Assembly (NCBI RefSeq): GCF_902635505.1
Contig: NC_045427.1
Location: 135,145,960 to 135,209,959, forward strand
Direction: 5' to 3'
Origin: Sarcophilus harrisii
Taxonomy: Eukaryota > Chordata > Mammalia > Dasyuromorphia > Dasyuridae
DNA: 64,000 bases
Shown here: piece by piece, positions 46,368 to 58,000 of the stretch
Position numbering within the stretch: position 1 is the stretch's first letter
How the letters are laid out: the number at the start of each line of letters is the position of its first letter
Position numbers and translations under genes: made by a program
Notes under the pieces: model-generated
Database searches by the model: none
The model's input: only the letters and a program-made list of their open reading frames with translations
Told to the model about the DNA's origin: nothing

Positions 46368-49169
46368 TTGGCAGTAAGCAACTACTGTGGTACCATGAAT
46401 GAATCCAAAACTTAAAAACATATTTTATTATTTATTATTGGAAAACAAAAACAAACTGAAACCTGGAGACATGTTCATGATGCAGTCTGCATTCTGTAAG
46501 AAAGGTGACCATTTTGTAAATTTTTTTTAATTTATGTTCAATATAAAAAGTCCCGTCTTTTTTCTTTTTTTTTTCTTTTTCTTTGTAAAAATTTTTAGAA
46601 ATTGGTCTGATTGATAGTATACACATGAAGTATTGTGCTATAGGTAATGCCTGTCCACTATTCCCCCACCCTTTGTGTAAGAGGGCCTTTGGAAATCACA
46701 ACCCTGAGTTTCTGATTTGAATAAGTCAGCTAGACCTCTCCATTTTTTGAAAAGAATATCTTTTATTTAAGTTCAGCTACTTTTTGCTAGGTGCATCTAC
46801 TTCTTTAGACATCAATATTGAAGGTCTGACAGATCATGGTAAACTAAACCTGTTTCTCTGATTGTAAAAAATTTGATTGGAGTTTAACTTTAAAGTGGAT
46901 AACTCCAATCCTAGGAATAACTTAAGGTCCACAGGGTGTATTTACCATAATGGCCTACTTTCTTCTGGACTCCAGTTCTTTTTAATATAATTCTATGGAG
47001 CAAAAAATAATCATCATCATATTAAAGGATTCTCTTAGGATTACTTAAACTTGTCAATTGAAGTACTAGAGTGATTGGTTTAAGTTTTCCCTTTAAGATT
47101 TTGGGAGGGAGAAGTTTCTAGAAAATCTCATGTAGCTAGCTATCAGCTATCATTGAATACATTCAGACATCTGCTTCCATTTTCATGCTCCAAATGAGCT
47201 GCTATGCTCTTTCAACAAAGAAATAGTATTTCTAAATGTTTTCTAAATGCCCTCTTCAAAACATTTTTACAACTAAAATCCTTTTCTCTATTCCATGATT
47301 GTTCTTTTCTTCTCAATCCTCCTTCTAGACATCCTCCTTTGTTTGTTTTTAATATTTTCTACATTTCTGATTAAAACTGGGCCAATGGAAATTGAATCTA
47401 GGGTTACAGGAACCCCCTGTGAAATGTAAACTTGGATGAACAACTTTGGTTTTATGAATTTGAAAGAAAGAGGTTTTACCACACTCTGAATTGACCATTT
47501 GAATTATCTTTCATAACCCTTGATGAATCAAACACTGTGTGATCATCATTAGACAGACAGCCTTTCCTGTCTGTCTTCTACTTGCAATAACTTTTGAGTT
47601 CACCATCACCTGGTAAATACATTTTAAAGGTCCTTCAAGTGTCTAATTTTGGTTGAGAATGGACTCTGGTGTCTTGCTTTAATAGCTATTACTCGGCTTT
47701 TTGCTGTTTGATACATTCTCATCAATGCTTAAAAAAATGAAAATTTCAGAAATTCCTTTGATTCACATGTTGAGGCAGGGTCACCTCAACATTGATGCAA
47801 ATATCTTATATAATATTAACATATGTTGGCAGTTTTAAGGATTTCAAGGGTAAGTGGGAGATTACAAAGAAACCCCTTACTTTCTTTCACTAGGAAATGC
47901 CCTGTTTTTCCCTAATATTTGTACTGATTATATCCAATTTTCTCCTTTATAACAATCAAAGATCATCAGGGTGTATTTGATGATTTAATACTGTGGCATG
48001 GATTTCTCTGGTGGTGTAAAGATGATAGAAGTAGTCTAAAAAGGGAGATAAAAGGTCTCTTTGTTGTCTCTGGATTAGAATTTTGTAAAGGAATTGGGGA
48101 AGGACACTTGAAAACAATATCTTTTTTATATCCTTTGAGGAAGTTGATCAACTGGACAATCCTCATACCTTTTTTCACAATATTGGAAAGGATCACTGTC
48201 TTTGGGAGAGCTCAACTAATAAAGTTGCAAAGTACAATGAGAGATTATATGTATTTGAAAATGAAAATCATTCACCCTTCCTCTCTTATTCATTAGGAGC
48301 ATAACCATGGGAAACTCACCCCACAGAGGGCTTTAAGTGTTTGGGTAATAATGACTACAAATGCTTCATTTGCCTCTTTTGAAGAGGCTACCATGAATTG
48401 GGAGTCATTCTTTGGTCAACTTTCATGGATAGGGCATAGTACTGATCTCAGTTCTCTGATTCATTTACTGGCTAACAGCAATGTAAACAAGAAAAAGATC
48501 TGAGTGAGTTCTTTACCTCTTTTGGAGATTATAGTGACTCTTGAATGAAAAGAGCTGGGAATTTGATAGAATATTGAAGGTAATTTCTTTGGTGTCTACT
48601 TTGAAGACTCTAGGGCAGAGCCATGGTGAAGTTGGGGGTTGAGTTTCTTTTTTCTGTAAAGTAAGGATCTTAGATAATTCATGTGCTGATACATGCAATT
48701 TTCACTTTTAACCATAACAGATTGGTAGACCTACTAACTTGAAGAAATTTTCAGTGAATAGGATTTTCTCTTCACTCCATATTTCACTCAGGATAATCCA
48801 TTTTAAGCATTTAAAGTTTCCATCTAACAAATTGCTCCTAAACAGATCAAATGATTTTCTGCTTTAATTTTCACATTCTGTCAGCTTAATTTTTGAGTTA
48901 GTATTTAAATAATCCAGAAAACAATCCATCACTCTCCTCAAGGTGGTGGCATTGCTCTGTGAGTATACCAAAAAAACTTTTTTTTAACAGGCTCTAGAAG
49001 AGGTGAACAGATTTCCCTGTGACTTGTCTAGAAGAAATGCTATTAACTCTACTTCTCTAAGTAGGCAAGATTTCCTTTCTTTGTGTGTTTTTAGAAGTGA
49101 AATATCATAGGAATCAAATTCACCTTTTGGTTCTATTCACAGTCTATGAAAGATCAAGTTTGAAATAGT
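46368..49169 (+). other. PPP3CC 3' UTR and downstream flank
   Basis: Sequence after the PPP3CC stop. It is AT-rich, mostly unique and has no coding signal. The 3' end of the transcript could not be fixed: a canonical AATAAA occurs at 48218-48223, and nearer to the stop there are only weak variants such as the ATATAAA-like site near 46540. No transposon was recognised here. Confidence 0.5.
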
Positions 49170-49500
49170 TAGTTTTCTCCCAATATTTTATTTTATTTAC
49201 ATGTAAAGATAGTTTTCAACATTCATTTTTGTAAAATTTTGAGTTTCAAATTTTTTCTCCCTCTCCCTTACCTCACCCTTCCCCAAGACAGCAAGCAATA
49301 TGATATAGGTTATACATATGCAATCATTTTAAATATATTTCCATATTAGTCACATTGTGAAACAGAAAAAACCACAAGGAAAAAAAGAGCAAACAAATGG
49401 GAAAAAAAAAAAAGTGAAAATAGAATGCTTTGATCCACATTCAGTCTCCATAGTTCTCCCTTGGACGTGGATGGCATTTTCCACCCCAAGTCCAAATGGA
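49170..49500 (-). mobile_element. LINE-1 3' end, minus strand
   Basis: 'ttacatgtaaagatagtttt', 'ccctcaccctt'-type pyrimidine block and 'ggatggcattttccacccca' match the 31572 subfamily. This is the only clear LINE-1 piece found between PPP3CC and SORBS3. Confidence 0.82.
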
Positions 49501-50858
49501 CAATTTGTAACATAAAAATAGCCTATCTTTCTAAAAACATTCGATTTTTGATGCTTGGTGATAAGGCAGATGGCGCAATTACTTTTTTTTTTAAAAGAGT
49601 TTTATGTTAGGATAAGAGCAGCCTAATTTTTTCTAAAAATGTGAAAAAAATGACAGGTATTCTTCCATAAGACAACTCCTGAGACAGTGGTAATTGTATT
49701 GACCAAAAGGGGGAAAGGTGTCAGATGTTTGTGGCTGTTAGGCCTCAGAATCCCATATAGACATCACACATATTTGGTTTGTTTTCATCATGAGCCATTG
49801 AGACATACTGTCAGTGTGTCTCTCTAGCTTTTGAATAGTCTTAATTCTAAAAGTTAACATCCCAGTATTTTTCAAGATGGAGAAAGAAAGGCACTTGTTT
49901 TGGCAAATGTTTCTATATCTCTAAGAAGGAAACTTTTTAAATAGCAGTATAATTTTGAGATTTATCCACTTTGGAAATGCCCTTCCCATCTCCCTCTTAT
50001 TTAATTGAGTTAAAAAAAAAAAAAAAAAAAAAAGCCATTAAGATTGAAGCTACTGTAGCTCAGAAGACTAGTGAACCTCAAAAGATTGTAACAATATAAA
50101 CTTCAGTTTAGTTTAGAGGTAAGTATATATGCATCTAGTGATTATTACCTATCAGTCTCTATCTCTCAGAGAATAGTATATTTGGAATCTGTCCCTCTGA
50201 CCATCTTTATTGTAAGCAAAATTATAGCTTATATCCAAGATTTCTGACTGCTTACTATTTAGATTTTTTAAGTATTAATCATCTATGTGGATAGGAGAAA
50301 CAAGCATATCATTATGTAGCATTTAAGTGGGTTCTAGATAACAAACTTGTTTAGGAAGAAAATGTGTTCACTAAGAAGACATCATTTGAATGCTGGTACT
50401 AAAGTGATTGTGCTGCCCGGAGCCAGAAGGTTGACTGATTCATAAATTTCCCAAATGAATTATCAGGTGTTTCCCTCTCTTCTCTGTGATGGAAATTTAT
50501 TCACTATTCCATGTAGACCTATTGAGATAATATCCTAGTATTCCCAACACTGGTTCTAGTTGCTATGGGAACATTAAAACCCAAATTCCTTCTCTTTCAA
50601 AACATTCACCCCACCCAAATGAAACAGAGTTTCAGAGAGAGGGATGATGAGCTGTGGACCTGGAGTAGTAGGTATGAGACTAAATTTTGCTAATAGTGAT
50701 TATAACCATAAAGCCCTACTTTGTCTAAAATCTGTCTTGAATCTGGATTTCCTGCTGTAAAAGAGAATGTGGAGACATGTCTTTAGAACAGAGAGCAGCC
50801 CATGAAGGACAGCTGTCACTTTCTTTGTACTTACTATTTGTTTTTCTTTAAAAAAAAA

Positions 50859-50904
<46 letters not shown>

Positions 50905-52833
50905 ACTTGCTGTCTCTTTCTCTCTCTCCAGAAATAAGGAAAAGAGTTTTCCATAACAACTTAGAGAATAACATTGAAGCATTCCGCTGTCCCTTCATTG
51001 TTACTCCTTGTAAACTCCCCCAGGGGAAGCAGGAATGGGCTGTGTAGAGAATTGCTGGTTATCAGGTAACAGTGCAGTATTGTGCCATTGACAGTAAAAA
51101 GCAGCCTACCTATTTAGTTTTTTGAGATTTGTAACCAACCTATATCTAGCCTGCAAAAGAGAATAAGAAGATAGTCTTTATATTAAACAATAGCTATCTT
51201 TTCATACCCAGGTACAAAGTTCCACTGGGTAGAAGATTCCTTGTAGGACAAGCGCAACGTTTTATGTCTCTCAACAACTTGGACAAAGAAGATTATTTGT
51301 TAGATTTGGTTGAGAATGGTTCTGGGGTTCGCTCCTTCAAACCCTCAGGATAGTCTTAACATCAGCAATTCATTTATACCGACACACAGCCTTACCATTG
51401 TCAACAAATGGCACTCTGAAGTCTGTTCCTGTCCCTCTCAGAGTTCCCTAAACCTGTCTTTTTGCATGTTACAGCAAAGTGCACGTAATAAGGAGGGAGC
51501 TTGCAATGGGCTTGGGGAACAAAGGTAAATTTTTTATCTTCTATCAGAGAACTTTTACACTGATGCCATCCCAAACATCTTTCTTCAGACACTATGATCA
51601 GCAGGGATTTTTTCTTACAGATTTTTCAGTCAGCTCTCTTCCAAGAGGATCCAGAACTTACCTACTTAAATGACTTGCATAAAAACACATGGTAGTAATA
51701 CAAGTATTTTTTTAAGGTTCTCCTGAATGATGAATTACATGCCTGTTCCTTGGAGATTGCTTCCTTTTTCCTGTTTTTGTTATATTAATGACAGTGATGG
51801 AAAATGTTATTTATTGGCAGAAATATTTAATGATTTTTTGTGAATGAGGAATGAATTTGTTAGAACTGTCTTACTGTAAATTGGAAGACCTTAAAGAGAA
51901 AAAAAAAAAGACAAAAAAATTCCCATCTTTAAGATTAAACAACTTCACTGGCTTCTGGCGTTTTTTTTTGTTTTTTGGTTTTTTTTTTTTATCCCATGGT
52001 GCAGGCACTGAAATTTGGTTTCTTACTCAATTTATCATTCAGGAAGTTGAAAAAAAAAAGCCCAAGCTTTGAAGTCTGAAAAGCTGATCTAGTGACATTG
52101 CCAAGAAATTCCTTGCCCAGGGGGTTCGGCAGTGGTCATGCATCAGAAATGCCTGAGGCTTTGCAAGGTTTCCCAGCTGTCCCACAGTGACTTCTCAGGT
52201 CCTTTTCCCTTCACCTGGCTCAGTATTAGTAAACTTCTCAGAACCCTTTTCTCTTCCTTTGGACTGAAACAGTTCCACCCCCTCCTTCCACCTCTGGGTG
52301 ACATTACCTACGCGTGCATTCTGATGGGCTTTCACCAGCAGAGGCCACTATTATAAAAGCATCCTGGGCCTCAAGCTCTCCTGATAACGCTGAAAAGGAT
52401 TCTGAGATTTAACAATCAATGAAAAACTGAATGTGTAGGATCTTGGGAATGGATGTTTAAAGTAACCAGATTTCAGATATGCCAATGCACATCTCCTCCT
52501 CCTGGAAAGGAACCAGGGAAGAGATGCACCTTAACTGCTCTGAAGAGGTGAACTTCCTCTGAAAAGTAAAAAGAGGGTTGTCATGGTGGCAAGCATAGTG
52601 TCCCCTGAGTAAAACAGAAGGAGATAGGGACTGGGTTATTGATCAGGGGCTTTCGTGGTGGCTGCCATATTAAGGATGGCATTGCCTGGAATGGGATATT
52701 GCGTGGCAGTGCCAAGTTCCAGCACATAGAATGTGCTTTAAATTTGATAAAATTTCATCTTATCACTTGCTGTATAGTTTGAGGCATCCTGACTGATGTT
52801 ATTGTACCTCAGTCCTATAAAATAGAAATATTA
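49501..52833. other. Intergenic, mostly unique
   Basis: Contains a poly-A run near 50011, the GT microsatellite, and several open frames under 90 aa without similarity. A CTCF-like and TATA-like cluster lies at 52335-52359 (see findings). Confidence 0.5.
50861..50902. repeat. (GT)21 microsatellite
   Basis: Uninterrupted GT run of 42 bases after an A-tract. Open frames of both strands across it (Cys-Val and Thr-His repeats) are artefacts. Confidence 0.98.
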
Positions 52834-52975
52834 ATAGTAATAGCATTTTTATAGCACTTAATATTTGCCTGCCAGGCACTGTGCTAAGCTCGATATATTT
52901 AATCCGCACAATTATCTGGGCAGTCAGATGCTATTATCCCTATTTTACTAGTAGAGAAACTGAGGCATTTTAGTC
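52834..52975 (+). repeat. MIR-family SINE fragment
   Basis: 'tgccaggcactgtgctaagc', 'tattttactagtagagaaac' and 'tgaggca' follow the MIR-type consensus. Confidence 0.6.
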
Positions 52976-53214
52976 CATTTTACCTGTTTGGGAACTGCCT
53001 TTGTGAAGCCCTGTCCTGTCCCTTGCATAGGAGGCCAGTGTAATTCTGATTGTGGAGTGTCAGTAATTATAAATCAGGGCAGTCTGATTGAGAAGAAAGC
53101 AAGACTAATTTAGTGACCAACACAGATACTTTCCAGCTTCATCCCTGCCCACCTTGCTAGGAGAGCAGACCTAGGTGGATCAACCAGTGGTAAACTCGCT
53201 GTGGTCAGCCGAGT

Positions 53215-53375
53215 AAGGGCTGTAGAGGGGACTCAAGTCAGAAGACCCAGGTGTTAATGCTGACAAGAATCACTCTTCCTATGACCTTGGCAATTACTTC
53301 AACATTTGGAGCCAGTTTTCTCATCTATAAAATGGTATTAAGACTATATGACCTCAAAGGTCCCTCCCAATCCTG
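53215..53375 (+). repeat. MIR SINE
   Basis: 'cagaagacccaggtgttaat', 'atgaccttggcaattacttc', 'ttttctcatctataaaatgg' follow the MIR consensus. Confidence 0.7.
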
Positions 53376-54109
53376 GATCTGCTTTCTTGGGAATAATTCA
53401 CATTCCCTGTCCTCAAAGTAGCTTACATTCAACTTGGGGAGAAAAGTGCATTCAAGTACCATAATAAAGAAATAGAATAAAGAGAACTGCAAAGTAAAGT
53501 GAAAGATTGACTGCAGCACTTATTAAATGCCTGTGGTGGGCTCTAACTCCAGGAGGGAAAAATACTGTCTGGATACAAGTAGTATGGTCTTCTCATTGAA
53601 GCTAACACAGATAATAATGGAAAGAATTGAACAAATATATGGAGTCAAGAAAATTAAATTATTACTGAAAACAATGAATCTGAACTTGGCAGGAATGTAG
53701 AGTTGTGAAGGAGGAAGAATGGTATGAGAAATGACTGAAAGGGAAGATTGGTGCCAGATTTAACATTAACATTTGCCAAACCACCTGTCTTCTCTGTAGC
53801 AGAGATGCTTTGGATTGTTTTGTTTTGGGTTTTTTGGTGTGTGTGTATGTGGTTTATCAGTAATGTCCTCATTTGTCTTTTAATATTCCAATGTGAAAAT
53901 CATTTATTTTTATTGATGTAGGTAAGTAATTTTTCTAGCAAAATGCAGATAGAAATTCATTATTGCCAGCTCATGAATGAGGAGGGATGATGATAATGTG
54001 ACCTCCCAGCATGAAAATGGAGCCACTTGCAGCTGTTCTTCCAGAGTATTACTGAAAGTTTGCTTTCTCATGGTTATTTTTTTTTCTTTTACTACCATCC
54101 TTCTGTCCC
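53376..54109. other. Intergenic, old repeat remnants
   Basis: 'ccctgtcctcaaagtagctt' and 'gcacttattaaatgcctg' look like ancient repeat tails; the rest is unique. Confidence 0.45.
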
Positions 54110-55070
54110 CAAGTGAGCCTTCAAAATTTTATCCTTGACCTCTTGCTGATTTCAATTGCTTCCTTGGGTTCATTTATCATCTCCATGCAAATGTTCTCAA
54201 TTTTATATACCCAGCCCTAGTCTCTCCATTGCAATTCAGTCTCACATATCTTAACTGCTTGCTGATCACATCACTGGAATCCCCCCCCCCCCATTTCCCT
54301 GTTTCTATCCATCCAATCACCTGGGTCCAAAATCTGTCATTTTTCTTAAGAATGAAGAATTTGACTTAATCAATTGCCAAGTTTTTGCTCATATTTTACC
54401 ACCATTCTAGCACTGACCTTCATGTTCTGCCTAAACTATTGGCATGGCTTCCTAACTAATCTTCCTGCCTCCAATCTTTCCCCATCTTCAGTGCACCGTA
54501 CAAAGGCTGCCAAACAATTTCCCTGAGACAAGTCTTACCATGGATTTCCTCAAGAATCTCTGGGAGTTCTCTGTAACCTATTGGATAAAATGAAGTTGCC
54601 GCTTGAAGCCAGCCAAATTTGGCCCTGACCTGCCTTTTCAGATTGATATCACATTATTCCCTTAGTGGCAGATCAGCCAAGCGATTGCCATGGAAATGCA
54701 CTTGTGGTTACCATTCTCTGTGTTCCAGGCTGAACTACTTATGGTTGTTTTCTGATCTCATCCTGTTGTTCTTCACTTTTGGGGAGGCAATCCTCCTTTA
54801 TTGCTTCCCCTTAAAGATTAGCCTAATTAGTCACTTTTCCCACAAAGCCTTCCCTAACTCTCCCTACTCCCCCCTATTGAAAGTGTTCTCTTTTCTGATT
54901 TTCCTGGCACACTTTCTATCTCCTGCTTCTATCACTTTCTGTTTTCTGTTATATATGCATTTTGTATGTCTCTTTCTCCCAGGCAGATTTTAAGGCAGCA
55001 GGGAGATTATCCTTTTTTCATCTTTACTCCCTACTTCCCAAAACAGAATCTTGCACATATAAGTACTTAA
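54110..55070 (+). repeat. L2-type LINE fragment
   Basis: 'ccttgacctcttgctgattt', 'ctgcctaaactattggcatg' and 'gcaggcagattttaaggcag'-like 3' wording fit LINE-2. The 124-aa open frame at 54619 lies in it and is not a gene. Confidence 0.55.
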
Positions 55071-58000
55071 TGTTCAGTTGAATCAGTGCCTAGTGCTAGA
55101 AAAGTACACCATGTTCAGGTAATTTGGACCTCCTAGATCTGTAGGAATTATTACTTAAAATTTTCCAACCAATACATACCTAGGAGGGCCTTTCAGTGGC
55201 CTTAATTTGTTGCTTCTGTTTGCACAGGCACCTGGCCAGGGGTGGACCATTGGGGATCTGGCAAGTAGCATAAACTTATAGTATGACAAGAAGAGACCCA
55301 AGGGAAAGGGATGAGAGCCCAGAAAACTCAGAGAAAAGCAATGATTGGTACTAGAATGTCCTGTGTAGTCTCATTTTTCTTGCTGACCATTGTGTCATTG
55401 TGGTCTTGTTCTCCCAAGAAATCCAAACCACCAAAAAATAATGTTTCATCATAGGAAGATGGATGTATAGAGGGAACAAAATATCCTTTTTTTCCAAATA
55501 TAAAAATAAGGCATGCAGGAAGTTTATAAATTGAGTGGACTCTAGCAGAATGACACTTTCTCAGCTTGTAACCAGGGAGAAAGATGATGCTGTTAAGAAA
55601 TAAAAATCTGAACTCCTGGCCCTTGAGGTTCCCTCAGACTTTACATTCCAAGAAGAAAAGTTACATAAGTTCTATCCCCCTCACACTTAAACCACCCTTC
55701 ACATTGTAATGAAAGTCTACCTAATCTGTCCTCTTATTTCCCTTGGTGACCAAGATTGCTTTTCAGAATGACCTGTTATTCCTGTATGTGCAGCCACATA
55801 CCTCTACTCCCTACGCCCTCCGTGTCAGTGTGAACAAACTCCTGCTGGTGGCCACAAATTCACTGCCATGGCAATCTCTTGGCTGAGCCATCTCCTGCCA
55901 CTAGAGAGGCAATGTGGGTTAGTGGAAAGCTTCCTGAACTTGGAGTGATAATGCTTGGGTTTATATTCTCCCTCTGAAGCTTACTAGCTGTGAAAGTGGC
56001 TTCTGAGCCTCCAGAGTCCTCGGCTGTAAGGATGTCTGTAGCCCCTATCACTAAATAGCCCTCAAGGCTGCTGCATATGTCACAGTGGCCTCCTCATACA
56101 ATTCTGACAAGTTACAGCACAGTTGTTGATTTTTATCATGGAGGAGAGCACTCCACAACTCATACACGCAATTCCCCTTCCCATCCTCTCAAGTTCCTGA
56201 GACTTCAATGAAATAATACAGATGTAAAGCAACTTGCTAACCTTCCAAGTGTTATTATATAAAAGTCAGCTATTATAATAGATGTGGAGGGCGGATAGAT
56301 TTCCCCATGTTGTATGACAAGCAAAATACCAGAAGAGATCACAATGGGTGGCAAGGTGGGATAGATTGAGGGCTAGAAGCAAAAAACACCTGTGACGGCA
56401 GCATCAGGTAGCTGGGGGAAAAAAAAAAACTTCTAGTATCTCTTAAAGAGATCTGGAGCAGTGGGAGCAAGCTCCCTGAAAAATTGTCTCTCTACCTCCT
56501 CCCCCTATCCATATCCTGGAGAGGAGGGGAGGGGAAGGAGAGAGAATGCCTGAAGAACTGAGCCAGAACAAGCTAGAATGAGCCCAGATTGGAGAAACCT
56601 GAGGCCTGGGGCTTCCAGATGGAAGGATTTCTCTCCAAAAGGAAATCTGTACATTTCTCCTGCTCCATGCTTTGGAAAGCTTCAAGTATCTCCCTCATGT
56701 CTTTGACTTCTCTCTGAGTAGGATGGCTGATAAAAGGCATTACTGTCACAGCTCTTTTCTAGAGGCAGCATGTAGACAGCCAACTTAACTCATGGTTAGA
56801 TGAGGAAAAAAAAGGGGGGAAAGGGGAACAGAAAGAGAAAGTTATAGTGCCTGACATGTCTCATGACCTGCTTTGTTTTTGCCTACTCTGGCATTTAAAC
56901 CCAGCTGAGCTCTGGGCCTTGGATAGGCCAGATTTTGTTCACCTAAAAATCAAAGGCAGAATAAGTTGGGTCTGAGCCCCATTTAGCCCCTCTTCCCGAA
57001 TCTATGCCCCACCAATCTCCCCCTTTCATAAGTTGTTTACTCCAGTGCATGTTCCCCTAGTGTTGAATGAGACTGATAGGCCATCCTCAAGCCCCTTGAC
57101 CTTCACTCCCTCAGGACAAACAGGAAATCAGGACATTAGCTCAACCACAACCTCTGTGTTAAATATTTATCTTGGAGTCAAGACTAGAGGCCTGGAGAAT
57201 AAGAGGACTTTGCTGCTGTCAAGAAGCAGCCTGGCTGGGCTCACTAGGCAATCAAAGAGCTCCAGCTCTGGAAAACAATGCAAAAGAAAGCAACAAGTCG
57301 CTGGCTTTATAAGCCTTTTTGGCAGGTGGCAGGTGGGAACATTTAGGGTGAAAGGAGTTGGTGTAGGCTGTATCTTTAAAGGGACAGGAGGGTATATAAT
57401 TCCTTAGGAAGGGTTAAGTTCCAGGCCTTTTTAGAAGAGGATCATTCCTTTGTAACTCTTCTCCTTCCTCACCCCACCCCCCAACAAAACCACATACAAT
57501 GTCCACCTGTTCCATCCTGTAACTTGTCATTGCCAAGAAAGAGTTTTGCAAATCTCAAACTAAGTTGTACCTGGGAAAGCAAGTTAGAGATATCAGTCAC
57601 CAGAGTTCAAGTTCTTTGGTATCTCTTCCTCCCCCTTTCTGCTCAACTCCTTCATAAAATATCTGAGTCAGAGCACAAGGGGTTTCAGAAAAGTTTTATC
57701 TTATCAGTGCACTGTGACCTAAAAAGGAGAGGGGACCTACTCTACGTCGGGCTTCTAGGCTAGCCCATTGCTGCTAACCTCAGGGTTGAGGGAGTTGCCC
57801 AGAGTTCTTTATGCTGGGATGCCTTCCTCCTGACCACGGTCCGTGCTGTATTCAGTACGATGAGTGAGTCAGATGTTACTCCTATTTTACGGACCAAGAA
57901 ACGGGCTTAATTAGCAAAGACAGGAACCCGGGTTTACTAATTCCCAGCTCAGAGCTCTGCACTGTACTGCAGATGTCATCCCATGGAACTTGGCAACACC

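Noticed and set aside
48218-48223. AATAAA as the PPP3CC polyadenylation signal
   Set aside because: Nearly 1.9 kb past the stop with no clear downstream element; nearer variant sites exist, so it was not called.
50700-51047. Open frames with Thr-His or Cys-Val repeats
   Set aside because: Produced by the (GT)21 microsatellite.
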